From an uncultured Clostridium sp. (GTDB taxonomy: Bacteria; Bacillota; Clostridia; Lachnospirales; Lachnospiraceae), in the NCBI RefSeq assembly GCF_900547735.1, contig NZ_URHZ01000002.1:62001-126000 (forward strand): a stretch of DNA of 64,000 nt. The letters run 5' to 3'. The position numbers were made by a program, and so were the translations under genes. Shown here piece by piece: positions 1-8,403 of the stretch (position 1 is the first letter of the stretch; the number at the start of each line of letters is the position of its first letter). Below the pieces are notes generated by a model. The model searched no databases. It saw only the letters and a program-made list of their open reading frames with translations, and was not told the DNA's origin.

Positions 1-92
1 TTTTCCATCCTTATATCTGCTATTTGAAAGAGTTTATCCACAGCGGAGAAATCCTTAACATCGCCGAGGAAGCTGTGGGGGAACTGCTCTGA
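1..92 (+). CDS. C-terminal end of an unidentified protein (partial)
   Basis: An open frame beginning at base 3 runs to a TGA at 90-92 and gives about 29 residues ending in EEAVGELL. The gene starts outside the window, so its family cannot be named. It ends 20 bases before the next start codon and in the same direction, so the two are probably cotranscribed. The coding call rests only on the open frame and on this close spacing. Confidence 0.4.
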   Translation, partial: FHPYICYLKEFIHSGEILNIAEEAVGELL

Positions 93-112
93 GTGCCCTG
101 AGAGGAGATTCT

Positions 113-475
113 ATGAAAACATCCGTTAAATATGTGGAAATCGACCTGAAACGCATTTTTACCACACCGCCGAATACAAGGAAAGAGAAGATCATTCTTT
201 TTTCTATGATGCTTATTGTTTTTATTCTCTTTTTTGGTCCTCTCTGCTTCACCGATGTCCCACCCTGGAGAGCCGTTGCGGTTTCCTGTCTTCCGGCTTT
301 GTCTGTCTCCTGGGGATGGGTGGTTCTGCTGAGAGGGTTGTTTCGGAAAGAGGAATATTCAATGTTCAAAAAAATCAACCGAGCACTTGCCGGCGCTTTG
401 TTGAAACGAAGGCTGAATCGAAAACTGAATCTCAGACCAGACATCTCTGGCAAACACGTTAAACTGAACCGCTGA
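113..475 (+). CDS. Small hypothetical membrane protein
   Basis: This 120-residue protein of unknown function starts at an ATG preceded by an AGAGGAG ribosome binding site. Two hydrophobic stretches (about residues 27-45 and 54-76) flank a short loop and suggest two membrane spans. The C-terminal third is very basic (KKINRALAGALLKRRLNRKL), so it probably lies in the cytoplasm. It follows a truncated gene by 20 bases and may share its operon. A shorter overlapping frame on the other strand lacks a ribosome binding site and looks like a shadow. I do not recognise the family. Confidence 0.6.
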   Translation: MKTSVKYVEIDLKRIFTTPPNTRKEKIILFSMMLIVFILFFGPLCFTDVPPWRAVAVSCLPALSVSWGWVVLLRGLFRKEEYSMFKKINRALAGALLKRRLNRKLNLRPDISGKHVKLNR

Positions 476-527
476 GATGTCCGGAGTATGGCACTTTTAT
501 GTTTGTTTTAGAAGTCTGCCATAAAAA

Positions 528-614
528 GCTGCACTATCTGAACGCTATCAAAAGGTTGTGGGATAAAAATAGTTGTATACACCTTATTCTTTCCCTGCCG
601 TCAGATAGTGCAGC
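528..614. repeat. 14-bp inverted repeat in an intergenic region
   Basis: GCTGCACTATCTGA at 528-541 is repeated exactly in inverted orientation at 601-614, separated by 59 bases. The gap 476-685 holds no gene. The pair could be a transcript-ending hairpin for the small membrane protein, although there is no T-tract, or the ends of a small decayed element. No flanking direct repeat is obvious. Confidence 0.55.
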
Positions 615-685
615 CTAAACAGAAAACAACATAGCGACTATTGATTTACTTCTATCGTATGGACATCCGTTACCAATAGGGCACA

Positions 686-1096
686 CTAAAACCACTTGCA
701 CGGAATGCTTAAAAAAACTTCTTTGTTCACGTTAAATCCTATTTTTTCATAGAAAGCCGCTGCTGTTTTTGTTTGTACCAACCATTCTGAATTTGGAAAA
801 ATTTCTCTGCATTTTCGAACTAATTCTGTTCCAATTCCTTGATTTTGAAACTTTGGATGAACCGCCAAGTCATATATAACAGAACGAAACATCTGGTCAC
901 TAAGCACTCTTATACAACCTACCAATTCTCCATTTGCCCATGCCGAAAAAACAAGGGCTGAGTTAATAAAATTTTTATTAAAGTTTTCCAGCATATTAGG
1001 AGTTATTTCTCCATCAGACCATCCGACCGCAAAAAACAAATCGTGCAATGCTTTACATGGTAAATCTTTTCGTGTATCGTACAATACATCATTCAT
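686..1096 (-). CDS. GNAT-family N-acetyltransferase
   Basis: A 136-residue acetyltransferase expected to transfer an acetyl group from acetyl-CoA to an amine; the substrate is unknown. The acetyl-CoA loop is visible as QNQGIGTELV after the strand VIYDLAVHP, and the late FYEKIGF motif is typical of GNAT proteins. I start the gene at MNDVLYD because GGAGGTGA lies at 1101-1108 just upstream; a longer frame begins seven codons earlier but would overlap that site. It is a single gene between the small membrane protein and the MerR regulator, both of which read independently. Confidence 0.85.
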   Translation of the reverse strand: MNDVLYDTRKDLPCKALHDLFFAVGWSDGEITPNMLENFNKNFINSALVFSAWANGELVGCIRVLSDQMFRSVIYDLAVHPKFQNQGIGTELVRKCREIFPNSEWLVQTKTAAAFYEKIGFNVNKEVFLSIPCKWF

Positions 1097-1162
1097 CCAA
1101 TCACCTCCAAATTCCAATTACACCGAGTTCTTTTCCAAAGGCATTCTCGTTATGTGTTTATC

Positions 1163-1190
1163 AGACTATGCCTAATGCATTTATTGTCAA
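1163..1190 (-). promoter_or_regulatory. Possible promoter of the GNAT gene
   Basis: On the minus strand TTGACA (1185-1190) is followed after 16 bases by TAGTCT (1163-1168), about 65 bases before the GNAT start codon. The -35 matches consensus and the -10 is weak. Confidence 0.35.
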
Positions 1191-1296
1191 GCAGCCCCAT
1201 AGTTTGTTAAAACTTCTTATGCAATCCGCAACCGCTCTGTTCGTTTCCACGCTCTGTGCGTCTACATAGAGCTAGTTTAGGAGAACACAAAAAACA

Positions 1297-2532
1297 CTAT
1301 TTTTTATTCTTTACCGCCTCATACGCCAGCAAATGCAGCTTATCCCCTTTTTCATGAAATCCCAGTCCCAGATTTGCCCCTGAATCGGTGGAGCAGCCAC
1401 AGTCAAACTGTGACAGCAACTGATAATTTGAGCAAATTCCTTTCTGAAAAAAGCTGCGGTTAAAATTATTAGCGCTTGACTCGGGATAACTTCTCAATAA
1501 ATTTCTCCGTGAACGCTCTCCCCCGTCAAAATAAAAATACACTCCGGCCGCCCGGCCGCCGTCTTTTAAATACGAATACATATAATCCGGCCAAAAATCA
1601 TCGTGATAAAAATTATGTTCATTCGTTGCAAAAAAATCGACTGTTATATCTACGCTCTTTCTTTTGATTGGCGGCGCCACCCCGGCATCTGCGATATAGA
1701 GAATATCATAGCCGCGGCCGCTCCTGTCAATCAGCTCCTTATAAGCAGCCAGTGTTTCCGGAAACTTGTCGGTAACAATCAGTTCCGTCCCCTCATTCAA
1801 AAGTTCCATGTGATTGTGGAGAAAAAACCAGGCGTTGACATAGCTTTCCCACAGCACCTTGCCCGCAGTCCCGGCCTTTGTCAGGCTCTCACCCAGCCAG
1901 TTATAGGAACGCTCAAACAGGCTGAGTGTGGCAGACGGCAGATCGCGGTAGAGTTCGCGTATCGTATCAGGTTTATCATAAAAGCTGGTATTCCTGTTTG
2001 GCGTCAGCAGAATCCCATCCTGTATCCTGGCGCTGTAACCGCAGCGGCAGCTCATCTCGGCCTCGAAAATATACCTGCTGTCCATTGATGCGTTCTGGGC
2101 GCGCAGTTCTCCCCCGCACACCGGACAAACCAGCAGTCTCAGCATTTTAAGAGGCACACCCGTGTTCACCGCCTCCCCGTCTCCTGCCCGGAACGTACTC
2201 ATTGAGGAACGGAGTACCTGCTGCGCCCGTACAAGAGTTTCGATGCGTTCGCCCAGCGCGGTGTCCTGTTCCGCAAACAGCCTCAGCACCTCCACCCTGT
2301 CCTCCTGGGGAGCCAGGCCGGAAATCCGTCTGAGAGATAGCAGCCTGTGAATTACCTCAAGAGGAAATTCCATCTTTTTAAGCTCCAGAAGCCATTCCAG
2401 ATCACCCAGTGTTTTTTCATCAAAAATATATTGTCCACGGCTAACCGGCGGGACTAAAAGACCATGCTTTATATAATAATAAATACTGGTCACCGGTACC
2501 GAAAATTTCTTAGCTGCCTGTCCTATCTTCAT
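1297..2532 (-). CDS. MerR-family regulator fused to a zinc-ribbon/methyltransferase-like domain
   Basis: A 411-residue two-part protein. Residues 1-70 form a MerR helix-turn-helix (MKIGQAAKKFSVPVTSIYYY, then wing residues RGQYIFDE), followed by a helical dimerisation segment to about 125. A Cys4 pair (CPVCGG, then CRCGY) forms a zinc ribbon near 135-170, and the rest resembles a SAM-dependent methyltransferase fold with the strand ILYIADAG. The start MKIGQ follows AAAGGGGG; an in-frame ATG ten codons earlier has a poorer site. It is divergent from the HisD-like cassette, whose promoter has the 19-bp spacer of MerR-activated promoters, so control of that cassette is a reasonable inference. The effector is unknown. 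I cannot tell whether the methyltransferase part is active or only senses a ligand. Confidence 0.8.
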   Translation of the reverse strand: MKIGQAAKKFSVPVTSIYYYIKHGLLVPPVSRGQYIFDEKTLGDLEWLLELKKMEFPLEVIHRLLSLRRISGLAPQEDRVEVLRLFAEQDTALGERIETLVRAQQVLRSSMSTFRAGDGEAVNTGVPLKMLRLLVCPVCGGELRAQNASMDSRYIFEAEMSCRCGYSARIQDGILLTPNRNTSFYDKPDTIRELYRDLPSATLSLFERSYNWLGESLTKAGTAGKVLWESYVNAWFFLHNHMELLNEGTELIVTDKFPETLAAYKELIDRSGRGYDILYIADAGVAPPIKRKSVDITVDFFATNEHNFYHDDFWPDYMYSYLKDGGRAAGVYFYFDGGERSRRNLLRSYPESSANNFNRSFFQKGICSNYQLLSQFDCGCSTDSGANLGLGFHEKGDKLHLLAYEAVKNKK

Positions 2533-2612
2533 ATCCCTTCCCCCTTTTTCCAAAACTATCATGGATTTAGACCCCAGTCAAGGTTTTTAATAAAAAGACT
2601 GAATTTTCAGTA

Positions 2613-2643
2613 TTGACATTAACTTTGGTCTTGAATTTATACT
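2613..2643 (+). promoter_or_regulatory. MerR-type promoter of the HisD-like cassette
   Basis: TTGACA at 2613-2618 and TATACT at 2638-2643 are separated by 19 bases instead of 17. Promoters activated by MerR proteins have this stretched spacer, and a MerR gene lies immediately upstream in the opposite direction. The heptamer TCAAGGT occurs on both sides (2578-2584 and 2656-2662). The leader to the HisD-like start is about 170 bases. Confidence 0.6.
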
Positions 2644-2696
2644 ATTAATAACTTATCAAGGTCTTCGGAAAAAATAATTCCTTTTTTCCTGTTTAT

Positions 2697-2749
2697 AAAA
2701 CAACGAAAAGCGCGCTTCGTGAACTTTTCATTGCCACTCAACAAAGGAC
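2697..2749 (+). repeat. Dispersed hairpin repeat, copy 1
   Basis: This 53-base stretch is nearly identical to 46522-46575. The core pairs GAAAAG with CTTTTC around CGCG-CTT-CGTG and is followed by CATTGCCACTCAAC. Shorter relatives lie inside 39235-39283 and at 58137-58184, and a partial one at 36916-36952. This copy sits in the untranslated leader of the HisD-like cassette. Confidence 0.65.
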
Positions 2750-2823
2750 CTGTTCATAAAACATAAGGCCTGTCTATAAGGCCATATCGGTTACTAAACA
2801 AACCTTAAGGGAGGATTAAATAT

Positions 2824-4095
2824 ATGGAATACCTGAAAAAATCAATTGAACGTTCAACGCAGGAAAGCCGGGCACTGACGGAAAATGTGGCGGAAATTAT
2901 CCGTAATGTACGTGAAAACGGTGATTCTGCCATTCTTGAATACAATACGCGTTTTGACGGCAATACAAGACAGAATTTCCGCGTGAGTCCCGAGGAAATA
3001 AAAACCGCCTATGACGCCGTGCCACAGCAGAGCCTGCATGACATGCGGGAAGCTGCCGCACATATCAAAGCATTTGCCCAGGCTCAGAAAGAATGTCTTA
3101 AACCGTTAGATAACTTCTCCACTATCCCGGGCGCTGTTCTCGGGCATAGAATCATTCCGGTAACCTCGTGCTGCTGCTATGTTCCCGGCGGCGGCTACCC
3201 GCTTTATTCCTCCGCCCTGATGCTGATTATTCCGGCAAAAACAGCTGGAGTCGGGCGGATAACGGCCTGTGCACCTGCCGTCAAAGAAACCGGATGTATT
3301 CATCCGCTGACCCTGGCGGCCATGGATATCGCCGGCGCGGATGAGATTTATGTCATGGGCGGAGCGCACAGCATTGCCGCATTTTCATACGGAACCCGGC
3401 AGATTTCCCCGGTTGACATCATCGTAGGACCTGGAAATCAATATGTGGCAGAGGCGAAACGCCAGTGTTACGGCCAGATTGGGATTGACTTCATCGCGGG
3501 TCCCAGCGAGGTCCTGGTGATTGCCGACAAAAGCGCCAATCCCGCCATCTTAGCTGCCGATCTGCTGGCTCAGTCGGAGCACGACAAACTGGCAAAAGGT
3601 ATCCTTGTCACGACCGACAGGGAACTTGGACTCGAAGTCATCCGGGCCGTTGAGGCAGAACTTGAAACCATTGAAACAGCCCGGATTGCCCGTGCCTCCT
3701 GGGAATCCTACGGTGAGGTCGTACTTGCCGATAACCTCACCGAGGCTGTTGCCCTGGCAAACGAATACGCCCCGGAACACCTGGAGGTCATTTTAGAAAA
3801 TCCCGATGCGGTTCTGGACCAGCTCCATAACTTCGGCTCTCTCTTCATCGGCCAGGAAACCGGAGAGGTGTTCGGAGACTACGCATCCGGCACGAACCAT
3901 ACACTGCCCACCGTCCGCGCATCCCGCTATACCGGAGGCGTCTGGGTCGGGACATTTCTGAAAACCTGCACTTATCAGCGTTATGACAGGGCGGCTATGA
4001 AAGAAACTGCACCGTTGGTATCGCGGATGGCCAGGGGTGAGGGGCTGATTGCACATGCACGGGCTGCAGAGGTGAGAAAAGAGCTGCTGGACTAA
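2824..4095 (+). CDS. Histidinol dehydrogenase-like zinc dehydrogenase (probably catabolic, HpsN-type)
   Basis: A 423-residue member of the HisD family, which oxidises an alcohol to a carboxylate in two NAD-dependent steps. Zinc and catalytic positions are present: Gln250 and His253 in LLAQSEHD, Glu318-His319 in YAPEHLE, Asp352 in FGDYASG, and His411 near the end. The nucleotide motif VGPGNQYV is at 201-208. AAGGGAGG at 2807-2814 sets the start. No other histidine gene is nearby; it sits with an M20 deacylase, a GPH symporter and a MerR regulator. The N-terminus MEYLKK resembles HpsN-type sulfopropanediol dehydrogenases, so a role in breaking down an imported amino alcohol or sulfonate is more likely than histidine synthesis. 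The substrate is not determined by the sequence. Confidence 0.85.
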   Translation: MEYLKKSIERSTQESRALTENVAEIIRNVRENGDSAILEYNTRFDGNTRQNFRVSPEEIKTAYDAVPQQSLHDMREAAAHIKAFAQAQKECLKPLDNFSTIPGAVLGHRIIPVTSCCCYVPGGGYPLYSSALMLIIPAKTAGVGRITACAPAVKETGCIHPLTLAAMDIAGADEIYVMGGAHSIAAFSYGTRQISPVDIIVGPGNQYVAEAKRQCYGQIGIDFIAGPSEVLVIADKSANPAILAADLLAQSEHDKLAKGILVTTDRELGLEVIRAVEAELETIETARIARASWESYGEVVLADNLTEAVALANEYAPEHLEVILENPDAVLDQLHNFGSLFIGQETGEVFGDYASGTNHTLPTVRASRYTGGVWVGTFLKTCTYQRYDRAAMKETAPLVSRMARGEGLIAHARAAEVRKELLD

Positions 4096-4134
4096 GGTGG
4101 AAATCGTTGTTACAGATACGATTGGAAACGTGGG

Positions 4135-4260
4135 GCGTTACCCGTTGAGGATTGGAACGTTATCTATTAAAGATGGGAGCGTTATCCATTGAGGACGGAA
4201 TCTTTATATATTGAGAACAGAATCTTTATATATCGAAAAATGTATTGTTATCTATTGTCA
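4135..4260 (+). repeat. 22-bp degenerate tandem repeat
   Basis: Six consecutive units at 4135, 4157, 4179, 4201, 4223 and 4245 (the last one truncated) share the pattern G-TTATC-ATTGA-GA-GG-A, each exactly 22 bases long. A looser seventh unit may precede them. They fill the gap between the HisD-like gene and the M20 gene. Units are contiguous without spacers, so this is not a CRISPR array. The reading frame of the next gene stays open through them, but that part lacks a ribosome binding site. Confidence 0.75.
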
Positions 4261-4278
4261 AAGAAAGGAGATTTTCAG

Positions 4279-5472
4279 ATGTGCCAAGCTACAGATCGGA
4301 AAAAACAGCTTCTTGAACTGGTCGATGTGGAAGGAGCCATTCAATTTTTACAGAAATTAGTTCAGACGGACAGTCAAAACCCTCCGGGAAATGAGATGTC
4401 TGTTGCCCAGATGATCAAAGAAAAGCTGGATGAAATCGGACTGGTAACTGAAATCCAGGAAGTGGAAAAAGGTCGTTTCAACGTTCTCGGTCTGCTTCCG
4501 GGAGAAAACGACGAGCAGCTTCTTTTTAACGGCCACATGGACACGGTAAAAATCGGCAGTCCTGAACAATGGACAAAGCTTCCTCTCGGCGGCCAAATTG
4601 AAAACGGTAAACTCTATGGAAGAGGCTCCTGCGACATGAAGTCGGGACTGGCCGCAATGATATTCGCGATAGAGGCCATTGTCAAAAGCGGAATCGCTCC
4701 TAAAAAAAGCATTTTATTTACGGCTGTCATCGATGAGGAGGTATTTTTCAAAGGTACACAGGCCCTGATCGATGCCGGAAAATTAAAGAAATGCACCAGA
4801 GCCTACATCAGCGAACCGACCTCCGTATGTATTGCCACCAGTCTTCAGGGCGCCGCGGAATTTACAGCCAGAACTTACGGAAAGGCCTCCCATTGCGGTA
4901 TGGCCGAAAACGGGATCAATGCGATAATACCAATGGCCGACTTTGCAACCGAGCTGAATGCGTTAAATGAAAAGCTGAAAAAGAAAGGCGCTATTCTGGG
5001 CTTTCCCGTAAATCCCAGCCTGAATGTCGGCTCTATCCAGGGCGGCGTGGATGTTCTTCTTGTACCCGATTACTGTGAAATGCATTTCGACCGCCAGGTA
5101 TTTCCCGGCGAAGACATGCAGGAGGCAATCGATGAAATCAGGACAATTTTTGATGGTGTCTGTTCCAAATACAGCGCAAAGAGCGAGCTGACCTGCAACC
5201 AGTATTTTAATTACTGGAAAGCAGATAAAGAGCATCCGGTTGCACAGACTGCAATCCGGTGCCATGAAATCGTCACAGGAAAACAGCCGGAGGATATTCT
5301 GTTCCGGGCTTACGCCGAAGTTGAAATGCTCGCCAGCCAGGGAATCCCCGGAGTTATCTACGGTCCTGGCAGCATTCTCCAGGCCCACCGGCCGGATGAG
5401 TATGTACTGATTGAGGAATTTATTACTGCGATGAAAACTTATGCATTGATTGGGTATGAATTCATAAGTTAA
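4279..5472 (+). CDS. M20-family metallopeptidase/deacylase (ArgE/DapE-like)
   Basis: A 397-residue two-zinc hydrolase that removes an acyl or amino-acid group from an amide. The metal ligands are visible: His86 in NGHMDTV, Asp119 in RGSCDMKSG, the catalytic Glu pair at 153-154 in IDEEV, Glu179 in SEPT, and a late His in LQAHRPDEY. The lid domain lies about 185-300. I start at MCQATDRKK because AAGGAG precedes it by eight bases; the frame is open for 30 codons further upstream, through the 22-bp repeats, without a start signal. It lies between the HisD-like dehydrogenase and the symporter and could release the dehydrogenase's substrate from an N-acylated compound, which is an inference. Confidence 0.85.
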   Translation: MCQATDRKKQLLELVDVEGAIQFLQKLVQTDSQNPPGNEMSVAQMIKEKLDEIGLVTEIQEVEKGRFNVLGLLPGENDEQLLFNGHMDTVKIGSPEQWTKLPLGGQIENGKLYGRGSCDMKSGLAAMIFAIEAIVKSGIAPKKSILFTAVIDEEVFFKGTQALIDAGKLKKCTRAYISEPTSVCIATSLQGAAEFTARTYGKASHCGMAENGINAIIPMADFATELNALNEKLKKKGAILGFPVNPSLNVGSIQGGVDVLLVPDYCEMHFDRQVFPGEDMQEAIDEIRTIFDGVCSKYSAKSELTCNQYFNYWKADKEHPVAQTAIRCHEIVTGKQPEDILFRAYAEVEMLASQGIPGVIYGPGSILQAHRPDEYVLIEEFITAMKTYALIGYEFIS

Positions 5473-5501
5473 ATAACACGGCTTGTGCAAGGAGGGCTAC
5501 A

Positions 5502-6929
5502 ATGGGTAATCAGAAACCACAGAAACTGGGACTTAAGAAATCCCTTTCTTATGGCATGGGAGCTATAGGAGAAGGCATTGGATATAACTTTTTCTACAGT
5601 TATTTTATATTTTTTATGATCAATATCGCCGGAGTCAATCCGGCCGTAGCCGGAACCGTCTCCCTCATCGCAGTGTTCTGGGACGCGATTACCGACCCGA
5701 TTATCGGTTCCATGTCCGACCGCTGCCGAAACAAAAAAGGAAGAAGGACGCCATTTATCAAATATGGCTCTATCTTCCTCGGAATCTCACTGGCGCTTAT
5801 GTTTATCAATATCGACTTGCCTGCCGCGGCAAAGGTAGGATATTATATCATTATCAACATTGCCTACTGGACGTTCCTCACCTCCGCCGTTATCCCTCAT
5901 ATCGCATTGGGCTCCGAGTTGACCGATGACTTCGAGGAAAGAACCACACTGCGGACCTGTGCAAATTTTCTGATGAATATTGGTATGCTTATCGCAATTA
6001 GCGGCTCACTGATGATTGTGCAGTTCTTTGCCAAAATATTCGGCACTGAAAGCATGGGATGGACGGCAACGGGAGTGCTGTTTGCGGTAATCATCGTTTT
6101 CGTATATAACTTCTGCTGCTTTTCCGTGCGGAGCTTTGAGCCGGAAAACCCGAATCTGCAGGAAGGATATATACCGGAGAAATTGTCTTTTAAATCCGTC
6201 TTTTCCAATTATCTGGAGGCGTTGAAGGTAAAACCCTTTAACAAGCTGCTGGTTATCACATTCTGCGTGAATTTTGCCGTCGGAGTAGGATCCAGCCTGA
6301 TGATTTTTCTCTACACCTACGTCTTTCACTATACTGAAACAAAAACTTCCTTCATGCTGCTTGTGACAACACTCTTTTTGCTTTTCACTACCGTCATGGC
6401 CGGTGTGATTGCAAATAAATTTGGCAAAAAACAGATGATGCTCGGCGGAATGGTTTGTTACACCGCCTGCTATCTTATCATGGCGTTCCTTCCGGCAAGC
6501 GATTTTACCGCTTATCTTTATATCTTGTTCTACGGAATTGGAAATGCCACTTACTGGACCCTTATCTACTCGATGTCCTACGATACGGCTCTGATTGAAA
6601 AGTTTAAATCCGGCAATTCACCGGATGGCCTGTATACTTCTATGATAGGCTTTTTCATGAAAGCCGGAAGCGCAATCGGCATGTGGATTACCGGTATCGT
6701 CCTCAGCGCAATCGGTTTTAACGCCGACGCCGCCGAGCAGGCGGCGGATACGATTGCAAAGCTGAAACTGGCCTTTGGTTTTGTTCCGGCCGGGATGCTG
6801 GCTGTTGCTGTGATTGCTGCTGTTTTGTATTCGCTGACAAAGGAAAAATATGGGTTGTTGCTGACTGCGGCAGAAGCGAAGGAAAATGGGCTGGAGTATC
6901 GGATTGATGGGTTGGAGAAGGTGCTGTAA
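5502..6929 (+). CDS. GPH-family (MelB-like) cation symporter
   Basis: A 475-residue integral membrane protein with about 12 hydrophobic spans, from the glycoside-pentoside-hexuronide:cation symporter family within the major facilitator superfamily. The family signature is the first cytoplasmic loop WDAITDPIIGSMSDR followed by KKGRRTPFI. Asp residues in this segment form the cation site in MelB. AAGGAGG seven bases before the ATG sets the start, 29 bases after the M20 gene, so the two are cotranscribed. It probably imports the compound processed by the M20 deacylase and HisD-like dehydrogenase. The usual family substrates are sugars, but non-sugar members exist. Confidence 0.88.
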   Translation: MGNQKPQKLGLKKSLSYGMGAIGEGIGYNFFYSYFIFFMINIAGVNPAVAGTVSLIAVFWDAITDPIIGSMSDRCRNKKGRRTPFIKYGSIFLGISLALMFINIDLPAAAKVGYYIIINIAYWTFLTSAVIPHIALGSELTDDFEERTTLRTCANFLMNIGMLIAISGSLMIVQFFAKIFGTESMGWTATGVLFAVIIVFVYNFCCFSVRSFEPENPNLQEGYIPEKLSFKSVFSNYLEALKVKPFNKLLVITFCVNFAVGVGSSLMIFLYTYVFHYTETKTSFMLLVTTLFLLFTTVMAGVIANKFGKKQMMLGGMVCYTACYLIMAFLPASDFTAYLYILFYGIGNATYWTLIYSMSYDTALIEKFKSGNSPDGLYTSMIGFFMKAGSAIGMWITGIVLSAIGFNADAAEQAADTIAKLKLAFGFVPAGMLAVAVIAAVLYSLTKEKYGLLLTAAEAKENGLEYRIDGLEKVL

Positions 6930-7197
6930 ATCTATTGTAGGGTAGGAACAGGGGGCATTCAGCTTTATATTATCTTGTTTGGCGGTTCCAATTGGGTTTT
7001 CTAAAGAAGTCAGACCGGTTTCAGTGATTACCTGGGAACTGAGGACTGATATGCCCCTGCTCAGTTGCGGATTGCCTCCGCCCAAGTTTTGTAACTTCAA
7101 AGTTGGCGAGGTACAAGTATTTTAAGAGGACTGTAGCACTGAGGAATACACTCCTTTTCTGAATTCGTAAGTGATATTTCTCCGTCGAAATATACAA
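6930..7197. other. Convergent intergenic region without a gene
   Basis: The region separates the symporter (plus strand) from the last polysaccharide gene (minus strand). An imperfect inverted pair (CAGGGGGCAT near 6950, ATGCCCCTG near 7050) and a short stem ATATTTC/GAAATAT at about 7172-7192 might end transcripts, but neither has a convincing T-tract. Confidence 0.3.
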
Positions 7198-8328
7198 TTA
7201 TTCCTTCATGAAAAAACTTTTAATACACTCAGTAATTCTCGTGATATCTACTTCTTCCAGATACGGATGCATCGGAATTGATAATACGGTATCACAAAGT
7301 TTTTCCGTTACAGGACACTCCTGATACTGTTTTAATCCGGCAAAAGCTCCTTGTTTGTGCATTGGTTTCGGATAATACACCATCGTCGGAATTCCTTCAG
7401 ATTTTAAGAAATCAGATAACCCATCCCTCTGTTCTTTTGTTTTTAACTGGATTGTATACTGTGCCCAGCTGGATAAAAAATCGGCCGGAATATACGGTGT
7501 TACTACAAAGTTTTTTAAAATGCTGGTATACATAGCGGCAGACTCATTGACTTTGTCTAACTCATATTCCTCGAATGCCTTCAGCTTAGGGAGCATAATC
7601 GCCGCCTGCAGGGTATCCAACCGACTGTTCCACCCGATTCTCACATTATCATACTTATAGTCACCTTTACCATGAACACGGATTGACTGCAAATACCCAG
7701 CATCTTCATCATTGTTTGTAAAAATGGCTCCTCCGTCTCCATAACATCCTAAGGGCTTTGCCGGGAAGAAGGATGTCGTTGCCGCATCGCCAAAAGAACA
7801 GGCAGGTCTGCCATTGATGCGTCCGCCAAATCCCTGCGCGCCATCCTCCAGAATCTTCAAACCATATTTATCTGCAATCTTCTGAATCGCGGGATAATCT
7901 GCCGGAAGTCCGAATAAATCTACCGGAATAACCACTTTCGGAGTCAGTTTTCCCTCTTTTTTAACCGTTTCTATTGCCTCTTCCAGCTTTTTCGGAGAAA
8001 TATTAAAGGTCCGCTCATCCACATCTACAAAGATAGGCGTCGCGCCTTCAAATGATGCGACCTCACCTGTGGCGAAAAATGTGAAATCTGGCACAAACAC
8101 GGCATCACCAGGGCCAACATTCCAAAGCATTAATATCATGGAAAGCGCGTCTGTACCATTTCCGCATGAAATGCAATGCTTCATCCCCGTATATGCCGCC
8201 AGCTTTTCCTCAAATTCCTTTACCTGTGGGCCGCTGATATAAGCGCTATTATTGATTACCGATTCTATTTCAGAATCAATTGCAGGTTTCAAAGCTTCAT
8301 ATTGTTTTTTAAGATCTCGAAATTGCAT
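7198..8328 (-). CDS. wbpE: UDP-2-acetamido-2-deoxy-3-oxo-glucuronate 3-aminotransferase (WbpE-like)
   Basis: A 376-residue PLP-dependent DegT/DnrJ/EryC1/StrS aminotransferase. Lys191 in FFPAKPLGCYGDGGA is the expected Schiff-base lysine, and VNSRLDT-like GWNSRLDTLQAA follows. The overall pattern (start MQFRDLKKQY, CISCGNGTDA, FFPAKPLGCYGDGGAIFTN) closely matches Pseudomonas WbpE, which aminates C3 of the UDP-3-keto-GlcNAcA made by WbpB. GGAGG lies nine bases before the ATG. It is the last gene of the operon, separated from the other four pathway enzymes by glycosyltransferases, Wzy and Wzx. The assignment within this large family rests on my memory of the sequence and on the neighbouring WbpA, B, D and I homologues. 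Confidence 0.85.
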   Translation of the reverse strand: MQFRDLKKQYEALKPAIDSEIESVINNSAYISGPQVKEFEEKLAAYTGMKHCISCGNGTDALSMILMLWNVGPGDAVFVPDFTFFATGEVASFEGATPIFVDVDERTFNISPKKLEEAIETVKKEGKLTPKVVIPVDLFGLPADYPAIQKIADKYGLKILEDGAQGFGGRINGRPACSFGDAATTSFFPAKPLGCYGDGGAIFTNNDEDAGYLQSIRVHGKGDYKYDNVRIGWNSRLDTLQAAIMLPKLKAFEEYELDKVNESAAMYTSILKNFVVTPYIPADFLSSWAQYTIQLKTKEQRDGLSDFLKSEGIPTMVYYPKPMHKQGAFAGLKQYQECPVTEKLCDTVLSIPMHPYLEEVDITRITECIKSFFMKE

Positions 8329-8403
8329 ATTATCTCCCTCCTCGTCTTCATTTTAGATAAACTCTATTTAATATTTTGTTAGGCTCGAAAATAAAACCCA
8401 TCT

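Noticed and set aside
2824..4095. Histidine biosynthesis operon
   Set aside because: Only a HisD-like gene is present. Its neighbours are a deacylase and a symporter, so biosynthetic hisD is less likely.
4135..4260. Possible CRISPR array
   Set aside because: The 22-base units are contiguous and degenerate with no spacers, and no cas gene is near. The same holds for 42145-42310.
4189..4278. N-terminal extension of the M20 gene through the 22-bp repeats
   Set aside because: No ribosome binding site precedes it, the sequence encodes repeats, and AAGGAG marks a start at 4279.
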